From: an uncultured Clostridium sp.
GTDB taxonomy: Bacteria > Bacillota_A > Clostridia > TANB77 > CAG-508
NCBI GenBank assembly: GCA_947382445.1
Contig: CANCZH010000071.1
Location: 1 to 8,432, forward strand
Reading direction: 5' to 3'
DNA length: 8,432 nt
The notes beneath the pieces are model-generated. The model ran no database searches and was not told the DNA's origin. It saw nothing but the letters and a program-made list of their open reading frames with translations. The position numbers and the translations under genes were made by a program. Each line of letters begins with the position of its first letter. The stretch's first letter is position 1. This document shows, piece by piece, positions 1-5,313 of the stretch.

Positions 1-52
1 TAGGAAAATGTTGTATACTATTAACCAGTTTTATATTAAATAGGAGGTTATA

Positions 53-1639
53 ATGTTAAACGCAATTGGTGTTACAGTACGTTTTGGAAAAAGAGTTTTA
101 TTTGAAGATGTTAATATTAAATTTTCAAAAGGTAACTGTTATGGTATTATTGGTGCAAATGGGGCCGGTAAATCAACTTTTTTAAAGGTTCTTTCTGGAG
201 ATTTAGAACCTAGTAAAGGTGAAGTTGTTTTAGATAAAGGTGAGCGTTTGTCTGTTTTAAAGCAGGACCACTTTGCATATGAGGAGCATAGAGTTCTGGA
301 TACTGTTATTATGGGTAATCAAGAGTTATACAAAATTATGAAAGAGAAAGATGAAATTTATTCTAAACCTGATTTTTCTGAAGAAGATGGTATGAAAGCT
401 GCTAAACTTGAAGAACGTTTTGCTGAACTTGATGGTTGGAATGCTGAAGCTGACGCCGCTACTCTTTTAAATGATTTAGGTATTGATACTTCTTTACATG
501 AAAAATTAATGAAAGAAATTGAACCTAAAGATAAAGTTAAAATATTACTTGCTCAAGCTTTGTTTGGTAATCCAGATGTTTTACTTCTTGATGAGCCTAC
601 TAACGACTTGGATATTAAAGCTATTGATTGGTTACAAGAATTTTTAATTAATTTTGATAATACTGTTATTGTTGTATCTCATGATAGATATTTCTTAAAT
701 AAAGTTTGTACTCATATTGCTGATGTTGATTTTGGAAAGATTAAAGTATATCCAGGTAATTATGATTTCTGGTATGAATCTAGCCAACTTGCTTTAAAAC
801 AAATGAAAGAACAAAATAAGAAAAAGGAAGAGAAAATTAAAGAATTGCAAGAATTTATTGCTAGATTTAGTGCTAATGCTTCTAAATCAAAGCAAGCTAC
901 TTCTAGAAAGAAGTCTCTTGAAAAAATTGAACTTGATGAAATTAAACCTTCTAATAGAAAATATCCTTATATTGATTTCAAACCAGATAGAGAGCCTGGT
1001 AAAGAAATTTTAGAATTGAAGAATATTTCTAAAACTGTAAATGGTGAGAAAGTTTTAGATAATGTTTCTTTTACTGTTAAAAAAGACGATAAAATTGCTA
1101 TCCTTTCTGATAATGAAATTGCTAAAACTACTTTATTCCAAATTATTGCTGGTGAGTTAGAACCAGATGAAGGTGAAGTTATTTTTGGTACTACTATTAC
1201 TAATGATTATTTTCCTAAAGATAATAATTATTTATTTGACTGTGATTTGATTTTAGTTGATTGGTTACGTCAATATTCTAAAGACCCTGATGAAACTTAT
1301 GTTAGAAGTTTCTTAGGTAGAATGCTTTTCTCTGGTGAAGAAGCTCTAAAAAAAGTTAATGTTCTTTCTGGAGGAGAAAAAGTTAGATGTGTTCTTTCTA
1401 AATTAATGCTTTCAGGTGCTAATTTCTTAGTTTTTGATGAACCTACTAACCATTTGGATATGGAGAGCATTACTGCTTTAAATGAGGGAATGACTAAATT
1501 TAAAGGTAATTTAATTTTTACTTCTCATGACCATCAGTTAACTCAAACTGTTGCTAATAAGATTATTGATTTAAGTGGTAGCAAAGTTGTTATTCGTGAA
1601 TGTAGTTATGATAATTATTTAGAAGAAATTGGTGAATAA
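53..1639 (+). CDS. ykpA: ABC-F family ATPase, YkpA/YbiT-like
   Basis: A 528-residue soluble protein with two ABC ATPase domains in tandem and no membrane segments, the layout of ABC-F proteins, which act on ribosomes rather than in transport. Domain 1 has Walker A GANGAGKST (residues 34-42), Walker B ending DEPTND with Glu181, and H-loop His210. A charged linker at about 250-300 contains ARFSANASKSKQATSRKK, which I recall as typical of YkpA. Domain 2 has LSGGE (438-442), FDEPTNHLD with Glu463, and His492. Two motifs are degenerate: the first signature reads IEPKDK (156-161) instead of LSGGE, and the second Walker A reads SDNEIAKTT (352-360). I recall B. subtilis YkpA as also having a weakened first signature and second Walker A, so part of this is a family trait. 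The RBS AGGAGGT lies 5 bases before the ATG. A possible -10 TATACT at 14-19 has its -35 outside the window. The gene ends at the terminator at 1662. Its role on the ribosome is not settled by sequence. Confidence 0.93.
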   Translation: MLNAIGVTVRFGKRVLFEDVNIKFSKGNCYGIIGANGAGKSTFLKVLSGDLEPSKGEVVLDKGERLSVLKQDHFAYEEHRVLDTVIMGNQELYKIMKEKDEIYSKPDFSEEDGMKAAKLEERFAELDGWNAEADAATLLNDLGIDTSLHEKLMKEIEPKDKVKILLAQALFGNPDVLLLDEPTNDLDIKAIDWLQEFLINFDNTVIVVSHDRYFLNKVCTHIADVDFGKIKVYPGNYDFWYESSQLALKQMKEQNKKKEEKIKELQEFIARFSANASKSKQATSRKKSLEKIELDEIKPSNRKYPYIDFKPDREPGKEILELKNISKTVNGEKVLDNVSFTVKKDDKIAILSDNEIAKTTLFQIIAGELEPDEGEVIFGTTITNDYFPKDNNYLFDCDLILVDWLRQYSKDPDETYVRSFLGRMLFSGEEALKKVNVLSGGEKVRCVLSKLMLSGANFLVFDEPTNHLDMESITALNEGMTKFKGNLIFTSHDHQLTQTVANKIIDLSGSKVVIRECSYDNYLEEIGE

Positions 1640-1661
1640 AATTTATTTTAAATAAAAAATT

Positions 1662-1686
1662 GGCAGGTTTTAATAACCTGCCTTTT
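1662..1686. terminator. Bidirectional intrinsic terminator
   Basis: Perfect 8-bp stem GGCAGGTT/AACCTGCC (1662-1669 with 1675-1682) and a 5-base loop. It is followed by TTTT on the + strand and by a T-rich run (AATTTTTTATTT) when read on the - strand. It serves both the ABC-F gene and the convergent small gene at 1692-1796. Confidence 0.88.
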
Positions 1687-1691
1687 ATAGT

Positions 1692-1796
1692 TTATATTAA
1701 CATTTCTTTATCTACTTTACCATCAAATATGCTTGGTAATCTTTCTATATCATAATTATTCATCATTTGTATTAAATCAAAATTTTCAAATATCAT
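1692..1796 (-). CDS. Small ORF, 34 aa, unknown function
   Basis: A short gene reading MIFENFDLIQ... and ending ...GKVDKEMLI, acidic and without Cys. I do not recognise it. Its support is contextual: an RBS AAAAGGAG (1806-1813) ends 9 bases before the ATG at 1796, a TTTACA/TATAAT promoter with a 17-base spacer lies upstream (1842-1870), and a strong terminator follows the stop within 10 bases. An in-frame ATG at 1805 directly abuts the RBS and is an unlikely start. The complete transcript would be about 175 nt, so a small regulatory RNA carrying a chance ORF is the main alternative. No membrane segment is visible. Confidence 0.5.
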   Translation of the reverse strand: MIFENFDLIQMMNNYDIERLPSIFDGKVDKEMLI

Positions 1797-1841
1797 TTTA
1801 TGCATCTCCTTTTATGTTTATTTTTTCCATTGACATTTATT

Positions 1842-1870
1842 ATTATACTATATTTTTGTTTTTATGTAAA
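1842..1870 (-). promoter_or_regulatory. Promoter for the 34-aa small ORF
   Basis: On the - strand: -35 TTTACA (1865-1870), 17-base spacer, -10 TATAAT (1842-1847). This is a near-consensus sigma-A type promoter, placed about 30 bases upstream of the RBS of the small ORF. Confidence 0.65.
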
Positions 1871-1911
1871 TCGTTTTTTCTAATTTTAATTTTTTATTTT
1901 TTTATATTAAA

Positions 1912-1945
1912 ATAAAAAACAACCCCCAGAAAAGTTCTCTAGGGG
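1912..1945 (-). terminator. Intrinsic terminator of the 88-aa gene
   Basis: Read on the - strand the RNA is CCCCUAGA / UCUGGGGG, an 8-bp stem with one U-G pair and a 7-base loop (1923-1945), followed by TTGTTTTTTATT. The wobble pair forms only in the - strand transcript, which fixes the orientation. A second 8-bp hairpin (1960-1980, AGAAGUCA/UGGCUUCU with a U-G pair) sits just upstream and overlaps the stop codon of the 88-aa gene. Confidence 0.85.
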
Positions 1946-1978
1946 CTGCCTGCAATATGAGAAGCCATGAGCTGACTT

Positions 1979-2245
1979 CTATTTTTCTTTTTGGGGAAAT
2001 ACAACACTTGCGCGCCTTCTGCAGTGCTCTTCCAGTTCCTTTTTCGCAGCATCTACATCAATTGGCTGCTTTTTGAAGAATATGCTGTCGTCATAATCTC
2101 CATTTCTGTTTATTTGCACAGATGCGTTTCCAATCAGATATGGTTTTTCATTAACGTACTTCTCTTTGTCTTCATAGATCTTGCACTCGTATGCAATCGC
2201 ATCTTCTGTTAATGGAACTGGTTTTGAAAAGATTGTGTATTTCAT
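1979..2245 (-). CDS. Hypothetical protein, 88 aa
   Basis: An unrecognised small soluble protein starting MKYTIFSKPV and ending in a charged helix-like stretch (AAKKELEEHCRRRAS). It has no signal peptide or membrane segment. The start is well supported: a run of GGAG repeats (AGGAGGAGGAG) ends 6 bases before the ATG. It has its own promoter (2303-2331) and terminator (1923-1945), so it is probably a single-gene unit, although transcripts from the upstream aminotransferase operon may also run into it because no clear terminator lies between them. Its codon use differs from its neighbours: GAG, AAG, TAC, GAC, CTG, GCG and CGC are common and G+C is visibly higher. The 227-aa gene at 5314-5997 has the same look. 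This may indicate transfer. No function can be proposed. Confidence 0.72.
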   Translation of the reverse strand: MKYTIFSKPVPLTEDAIAYECKIYEDKEKYVNEKPYLIGNASVQINRNGDYDDSIFFKKQPIDVDAAKKELEEHCRRRASVVFPQKEK

Positions 2246-2302
2246 GGTTGTCTCCTCCTCCTACAAAAATAGGATTGAATCTAAAACATTAACGTCTATT
2301 AT

Positions 2303-2331
2303 ATTATACTATATATTTACTTAAAATTCAA
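2303..2331 (-). promoter_or_regulatory. Promoter for the 88-aa gene
   Basis: On the - strand: -35 TTGAAT (2326-2331), 17-base spacer, -10 TATAAT (2303-2308). The -35 begins immediately after the stop codon of the aminotransferase gene, about 60 bases upstream of the 88-aa start. Confidence 0.65.
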
Positions 2332-3414
2332 TTATGTAAACATATTTTTAATTGATTTAATTAAAATTTCCATTTTTTCATCATTTGGTAAGTTCAACCT
2401 AACACTTCGTTTGTTTAAATTTTCAAATGATTCTCCTGAATAAACTTTTATTCCATTCTTTTTAAATTTCTCGCATAAATCAATATCTTCATCAGAGTAT
2501 AATAAGCAAATAGATGTAGTTTCATTTGTTTGTGCCATTTTTATATTTTTAGGTAAACTTTTCTGTATCCTTTGTTTATTTACTTTAATTTTATCTTTGC
2601 ACATATTAACAAATTCTATATCTTGTAAACCTTTAATTGCTAATTTTCTCGATATTTGTGATATGTTATAAGGGTGAGACATTTTATTTAAATATTCACA
2701 TATTTCCTTACTTGAAACTATATATCCAGCTCTTATGCCTGCCATTCCTAGACCTTTTGAAAATGTTCTTATAATTATTAAATTATTATATATATTTATT
2801 AAGTCTATACATGACTCTTCTTTTGAAATATAATCTCCATAAGCCTCATCAATTATAACTCCTATACCTAATTTTTCTGCGTGACTAATTATTTTTATAA
2901 GTTCATTTTTATCAATAGTTTGTCCAGTAGGATTATTTGGATTGTCTATATAAATTAAATTAATAGAAGGATTAATTTTTTTTATTAAATTCTTAGTATT
3001 ATATTTATAATTTTCTTTTTCTTCTAATAATACAGTTTCAATTTTGTAACCAATCATTTTGCAATAATTTATAAAATTTGGAAATGTAGGTACATAAGTT
3101 AATAATGCAGAACTATCGTTTTTAAATAATATACCTATGTCATACAAAGCTTCAACTGAGCCTGATGCCAAAACTATATTATTTAAATTTATTTTCCAAT
3201 ATTTTGCCAATTCTTCCTTTAATTTATTATCATAAGAATATTTTGATATATCTTCTAGTTTAATATTTTTCAATTCTTTCATTACTTCATTGGAACATCC
3301 ATAAGGATTTTCACCATCTGAACAATCAACTTTTATATCATATTTTACTTTTTCTCCATTTGCATAACTTTTTATTTGTGCATTTTTTATATATTTAGAT
3401 ATTTTTAAATTCAT
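2332..3414 (-). CDS. HisC-like PLP-dependent aminotransferase
   Basis: A 360-residue fold-type I aminotransferase of the histidinol-phosphate aminotransferase group, cytoplasmic and of normal family length. Visible motifs in order: DGENPYG (33-39), ASGSVEAL (83-90), NPNNPTG (158-164), DEAYGDY (189-195, Asp189 for the pyridine nitrogen), RTFSKGLGMAGIRAGY with the PLP Lys220 and Arg228, and the C-terminal RSVRLNLP that supplies the carboxylate-binding Arg. HisC relatives also act on phenylpyruvate, so aromatic substrates are possible; the Phe-specific leader favours an aromatic substrate over histidinol phosphate (inference). No other his gene is nearby. It is the second gene of the T-box operon, 10 bases after the aaRS-like gene, and its RBS (GAGG) overlaps the upstream stop codon, suggesting coupled translation. 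It uses many ATA Ile codons, unlike the ABC-F gene, where ATT dominates. A CobD-like role is possible but no cobalamin genes are seen. Confidence 0.85.
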   Translation of the reverse strand: MNLKISKYIKNAQIKSYANGEKVKYDIKVDCSDGENPYGCSNEVMKELKNIKLEDISKYSYDNKLKEELAKYWKINLNNIVLASGSVEALYDIGILFKNDSSALLTYVPTFPNFINYCKMIGYKIETVLLEEKENYKYNTKNLIKKINPSINLIYIDNPNNPTGQTIDKNELIKIISHAEKLGIGVIIDEAYGDYISKEESCIDLINIYNNLIIIRTFSKGLGMAGIRAGYIVSSKEICEYLNKMSHPYNISQISRKLAIKGLQDIEFVNMCKDKIKVNKQRIQKSLPKNIKMAQTNETTSICLLYSDEDIDLCEKFKKNGIKVYSGESFENLNKRSVRLNLPNDEKMEILIKSIKNMFT

Positions 3415-3424
3415 TTTACTTTCC

Positions 3425-4441
3425 TCATCTTTCTTTAGTTGTATTATTTTTTATGTTATTATTTACTATAATTTCTTTTAATACTTTTTCTTGAATTTTT
3501 GCCACTTTCATTACTGAAATTAATAGTTCTTCGCAGGTATTCTCTGTGCAATTAATAGCTATTTTTCCAAATAATTTCTCATATGGCTCTACAATAGTTT
3601 TTTGCAAATTTTCTATTGACTTTTTTAATTTCTTTTTTGAATCTCTTGATGTTTTCATTTGTTCAATATATTTATGATAATAGTTACAAATATTTTCATC
3701 TATTAATGGTCTAGTATCATTTTGAGTAACTGTGTATGGTGGTGAGCATCTTCCATCTAATCCTATTGCTGGAGGTGTGTATATATATGAACATTCATTT
3801 TCAGGATACACGTATCTATATATTTCATCAAAATAAAATTCATTTAAATGCGCACTTTCTATTAATTCTTCTACTAATTCTCTTGAAACTTTCTCCTCTC
3901 TTTCATTATCTTTTGTTGTCCAACCAATTTTTACGGATGCATTCTCAGTTTCATATAAATACCTACATATTGCTGTTTGCAGAATAGTATAATCTCCAAA
4001 ACTTTCAAAATTTTCAAGTTCGTAAAAATCTTCTAACTTAACTTTTACAGAATTATATATTTCTTTAAATTTCTCTGTACCAATAAAATCATTTGAACAT
4101 ATCATTTTATATTCTGACGATATTCCTAAATTAGAAACAACAGTATTTATAACCCTTTTCTGTTTTTCAATTAGTTCGTCTCTACTAGATTCACTCACAT
4201 TGTATCCTGTTGTAGAAATTAAATGTAATACATTTTTAGCTCCTAATTTTCTTTTTACTTCTAATGCCGTAAGTATAGTGCTAAGAACATCTATTCCAAA
4301 CCCTAAACTTGGAGCAGTTGTAGACGCAAGGCCTGTTCCAAAGAAAATAGATGTATTAATTTGATTTTCTGTATTTATATTATTAGATAAATACATGCTC
4401 TTTAAATTTGTCATTTGTGAAATTCCTTCGCTTTTCTTCAT
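3425..4441 (-). CDS. Orphan protein resembling a class I (TyrRS/TrpRS-type) aminoacyl-tRNA synthetase with degenerate motifs
   Basis: A 338-residue soluble protein, first gene of the Phe T-box operon. I cannot name it. Several stretches look like the TyrRS/TrpRS catalytic core in the right order. TAPSLGFGI (42-50) sits where TyrRS has T-A-x-S-L-H-I-G-H. A helix and strand EVKRKLGAKNVLHLIS follow. YTILQTAICRYLYE...VKIGWTTKD (151-178) resembles the region before the TyrRS I-G-G-S-D-Q motif. LDGRCSPPY (228-236) sits where a D-G-x-K-M-S-K-S loop would be. A helical C-terminal part (about 250-325) could be an anticodon-domain remnant. HIGH and KMSKS are both unrecognisable, so ordinary tRNA charging is doubtful. 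The fold is inferred from remembered motif patterns and is uncertain; a cyclodipeptide-synthase-like or other HUP-fold enzyme is possible. The start is supported by AAGGGA 9 bases before the ATG. The role is unknown; control by phenylalanine supply is the strongest clue. Confidence 0.45.
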   Translation of the reverse strand: MKKSEGISQMTNLKSMYLSNNINTENQINTSIFFGTGLASTTAPSLGFGIDVLSTILTALEVKRKLGAKNVLHLISTTGYNVSESSRDELIEKQKRVINTVVSNLGISSEYKMICSNDFIGTEKFKEIYNSVKVKLEDFYELENFESFGDYTILQTAICRYLYETENASVKIGWTTKDNEREEKVSRELVEELIESAHLNEFYFDEIYRYVYPENECSYIYTPPAIGLDGRCSPPYTVTQNDTRPLIDENICNYYHKYIEQMKTSRDSKKKLKKSIENLQKTIVEPYEKLFGKIAINCTENTCEELLISVMKVAKIQEKVLKEIIVNNNIKNNTTKER

Positions 4442-4460
4442 TTTCTAACATCCCTTTCTT

Positions 4461-4491
4461 AAAAATAAAAAGAAACCCATTATGAGTTTCT
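4461..4491 (-). terminator. Second attenuator terminator, after the Phe-rich leader ORF
   Basis: On the - strand: 8-bp stem AGAAACUC/GGGUUUCU (4484-4491 with 4471-4478, one U-G pair), loop AUAAU, then TTTTATTTTT (4461-4470). It lies about 20 bases before the start of the aaRS-like gene and cannot be the end of any other gene, so it is best read as an attenuator. Its 5' arm is also complementary to an upstream segment (4527-4536). Confidence 0.8.
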
Positions 4492-4536
4492 CTTTCAATA
4501 AATATTTTCATAATAATTAATTATTAAAACTCATAA
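4480..4536 (-). promoter_or_regulatory. Candidate antiterminator of the leader-peptide attenuator
   Basis: In the - strand RNA, UUAUGAGUUU (4536-4527) is perfectly complementary over 10 bases to AAACUCAUAA (4489-4480), extendable by one U-G pair. The 3' partner contains most of the 5' arm of the terminator at 4471-4491, so the two structures exclude each other. The 5' partner contains the UGA stop of the leader ORF (4531-4533). A ribosome that reaches the stop would mask it and allow termination; a ribosome stalled on the Phe codons upstream would leave it free. The complementarity is seen directly; the mechanism is inferred. Confidence 0.65.
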
Positions 4537-4626
4537 AAACAATTTATATGCAAATAAACTCAAGCTTAAAAAGCTAAAGTTAAAAAAGAATATATTATTA
4601 TTTGCAATAATGCTTTTATTTTTCAA
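4531..4626 (-). CDS. Phe-rich leader peptide, 31 aa
   Basis: A short ORF between the T-box terminator and the second terminator. It starts with TTG at 4626, 8 bases after a strong Shine-Dalgarno (AGGGAGG, 4635-4641), and ends with TGA at 4531-4533. Seven of 31 residues are Phe (codons 13, 14, 15, 17, 19, 25, 30), clustered as IFFFNFSF, with five Leu and one Tyr. The cluster resembles the E. coli pheA leader peptide with its run of Phe residues. The stop codon lies inside the antiterminator segment, the geometry needed for ribosome-controlled attenuation. The main doubt is that A/T-rich DNA readily yields TTT codons; the strong RBS, the terminator and the perfect antiterminator complement argue against chance. 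It is unlikely to act as a protein in its own right. Confidence 0.62.
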   Translation of the reverse strand: MKNKSIIANNNIFFFNFSFLSLSLFAYKLFL

Positions 4627-4676
4627 AGTTATTACCTCCCTTCATTATTTTAGGAATCTAAAATTTGTATATATGC

Positions 4677-4915
4677 AAAAAGTCCCTAGCAGAATAATAT
4701 CTGCTAGGGACGAATAATTTCCGTGGTACCACCCTAATTGTATATAATCTTATATACCTCTCAAATTTCAGAATCCATCAATTCTTAGCCTTATAACGTA
4801 GGCATACGTATAAATCTACTTAAGGAATTAATCTTGTTCAATTTATCTGCTCAATAGTGAATATATAATACTCTTTCAATTATTGACTCTCAGCTATTGT
4901 CAATTTCTCTGTAAA
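4677..4915 (-). promoter_or_regulatory. T-box riboswitch, phenylalanine (UUC) specifier
   Basis: A T-box leader read on the - strand. Stem I begins ACAGAGA (about 4905-4912), followed by a hairpin ATTGAC/GTCAAT (4904-4899 with 4887-4882) whose loop holds GCTGAGA. The specifier is TTC at 4861-4859, followed by A, five bases and GAGC (4852-4849), the same spacing as GGC-A-5-GAGC in the B. subtilis glyQS leader as I recall it. Smaller hairpins follow, including GTATATA/TATATAC just before the T-box. The T-box sequence AGGGTGGTACCACGG (4735-4721) is nearly canonical; its TGGT would pair with a tRNA ending ACCA, which fits the A discriminator of tRNA-Phe. The terminator is a 12-bp perfect stem GTCCCTAGCAGA/TCTGCTAGGGAC (4711-4682) plus TTTTT; TAGGG before the T-box can instead pair with CCCTA of its 5' arm to form the antiterminator. 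Uncharged tRNA-Phe should switch the operon on. Confidence 0.93.
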
Positions 4916-4961
4916 TCTATTTAGTATTTTTTTCTATTTCATTGCATTTAATTTGTTTTTA

Positions 4962-4990
4962 ATTATATACTATGTAATTAAAATTTTCAA
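4962..4990 (-). promoter_or_regulatory. Promoter of the T-box operon
   Basis: On the - strand: -35 TTGAAA (4985-4990), 17-base spacer, -10 TATAAT (4962-4967). Transcription should start near 4955, about 40 bases before Stem I of the T-box, giving a leader of about 510 nt. Confidence 0.78.
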
Positions 4991-5070
4991 GGCTGATATT
5001 AAATATTTTTAGATAGATGTCATTTAATTTTTTAATATATTATAAACAATTAATTAATAATTTTTCGTAT

Positions 5071-5103
5071 AATAAAACAGCAAAGCATTAAACTTTGCTG
5101 TTT
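5071..5103 (-). terminator. Intrinsic terminator of tRNA-Lys
   Basis: On the - strand AAACAGCAAAG pairs with CTTTGCTGTTT (an 11-bp stem within 5074-5103, 7-base loop) and is followed by TTTATT. It begins directly after the encoded CCA of the tRNA and isolates it from the T-box operon. Confidence 0.87.
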
Positions 5104-5179
5104 TGGTGGGCAATCGGGGGGTCGAACCCCGGACCTTCTGATTAAGAGTCAGCTGCTCTACCAACTGAGCTAATCACCC
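5104..5179 (-). tRNA. tRNA-Lys (anticodon CTT)
   Basis: A complete 76-nt cloverleaf. Acceptor GGGTGAT pairs with ATTGCCC (two G-T pairs), discriminator A, encoded CCA at 5106-5104. D-arm GCTC-AGTTGGTA-GAGC; anticodon loop CTCTTAA with anticodon CTT, reading AAG; T-arm CGGGG-TTCGACC-CCCCG. The first pair of the anticodon stem (G27-A43) is mismatched. It has its own promoter and terminator and is transcribed alone. Confidence 0.97.
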
Positions 5180-5206
5180 ATATTATTTATTTTGTACAAC
5201 AATGAA

Positions 5207-5235
5207 ATTATAATACCTATAAAACAAAAAGTCAA
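5207..5235 (-). promoter_or_regulatory. Promoter of tRNA-Lys
   Basis: On the - strand: -35 TTGACT (5230-5235), 17-base spacer, -10 TATAAT (5207-5212), about 28 bases before the mature 5' end of the tRNA. Near-consensus, as expected for a stable RNA gene. Confidence 0.82.
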
Positions 5236-5254
5236 TATAATTTTATTTTAAAGC

Positions 5255-5280
5255 AAAAAAAAAACTCACAAATGAGTGAG
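5255..5280 (-). terminator. Probable terminator of the 227-aa gene
   Basis: On the - strand a short hairpin, ACTCA-TTTG-TGAGT or the alternative CTCAC/GTGAG register, is followed by nine T residues (5263-5255). The stem is only about 5 bp but the T-tract is long. It lies about 35 bases after the stop codon of the 227-aa gene. Confidence 0.62.
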
Positions 5281-5313
5281 AAAGAAAAAAATGATTTTCT
5301 TTTTTAGGTTGTT

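Noticed and set aside
1733..1915. Hydrophobic 60-codon reading frame on the + strand
   Set aside because: It has no RBS, is made of A/T-rich low-complexity sequence, and lies antisense to the promoter and RBS of the small - strand unit.
2274..2332. Inverted repeat ATTGAAT/ATTCAAT as a terminator of the aminotransferase gene
   Set aside because: Only 7 A/T-rich base pairs separated by about 45 bases, and the arm overlaps the -35 of the next promoter; too weak to call a terminator.
3425..4441. Firm call of the 338-aa protein as a cyclodipeptide synthase
   Set aside because: It is longer than that family (usually about 220-260 aa) and I could not place the characteristic G-x-S-x-x-N and Y-x-x-x-E motifs; kept only as a hypothesis.
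5104..5179. tRNA-Lys as an integration (att) site for a mobile element
   Set aside because: I found no second copy of the tRNA 3' end in the window and no integrase or phage gene.
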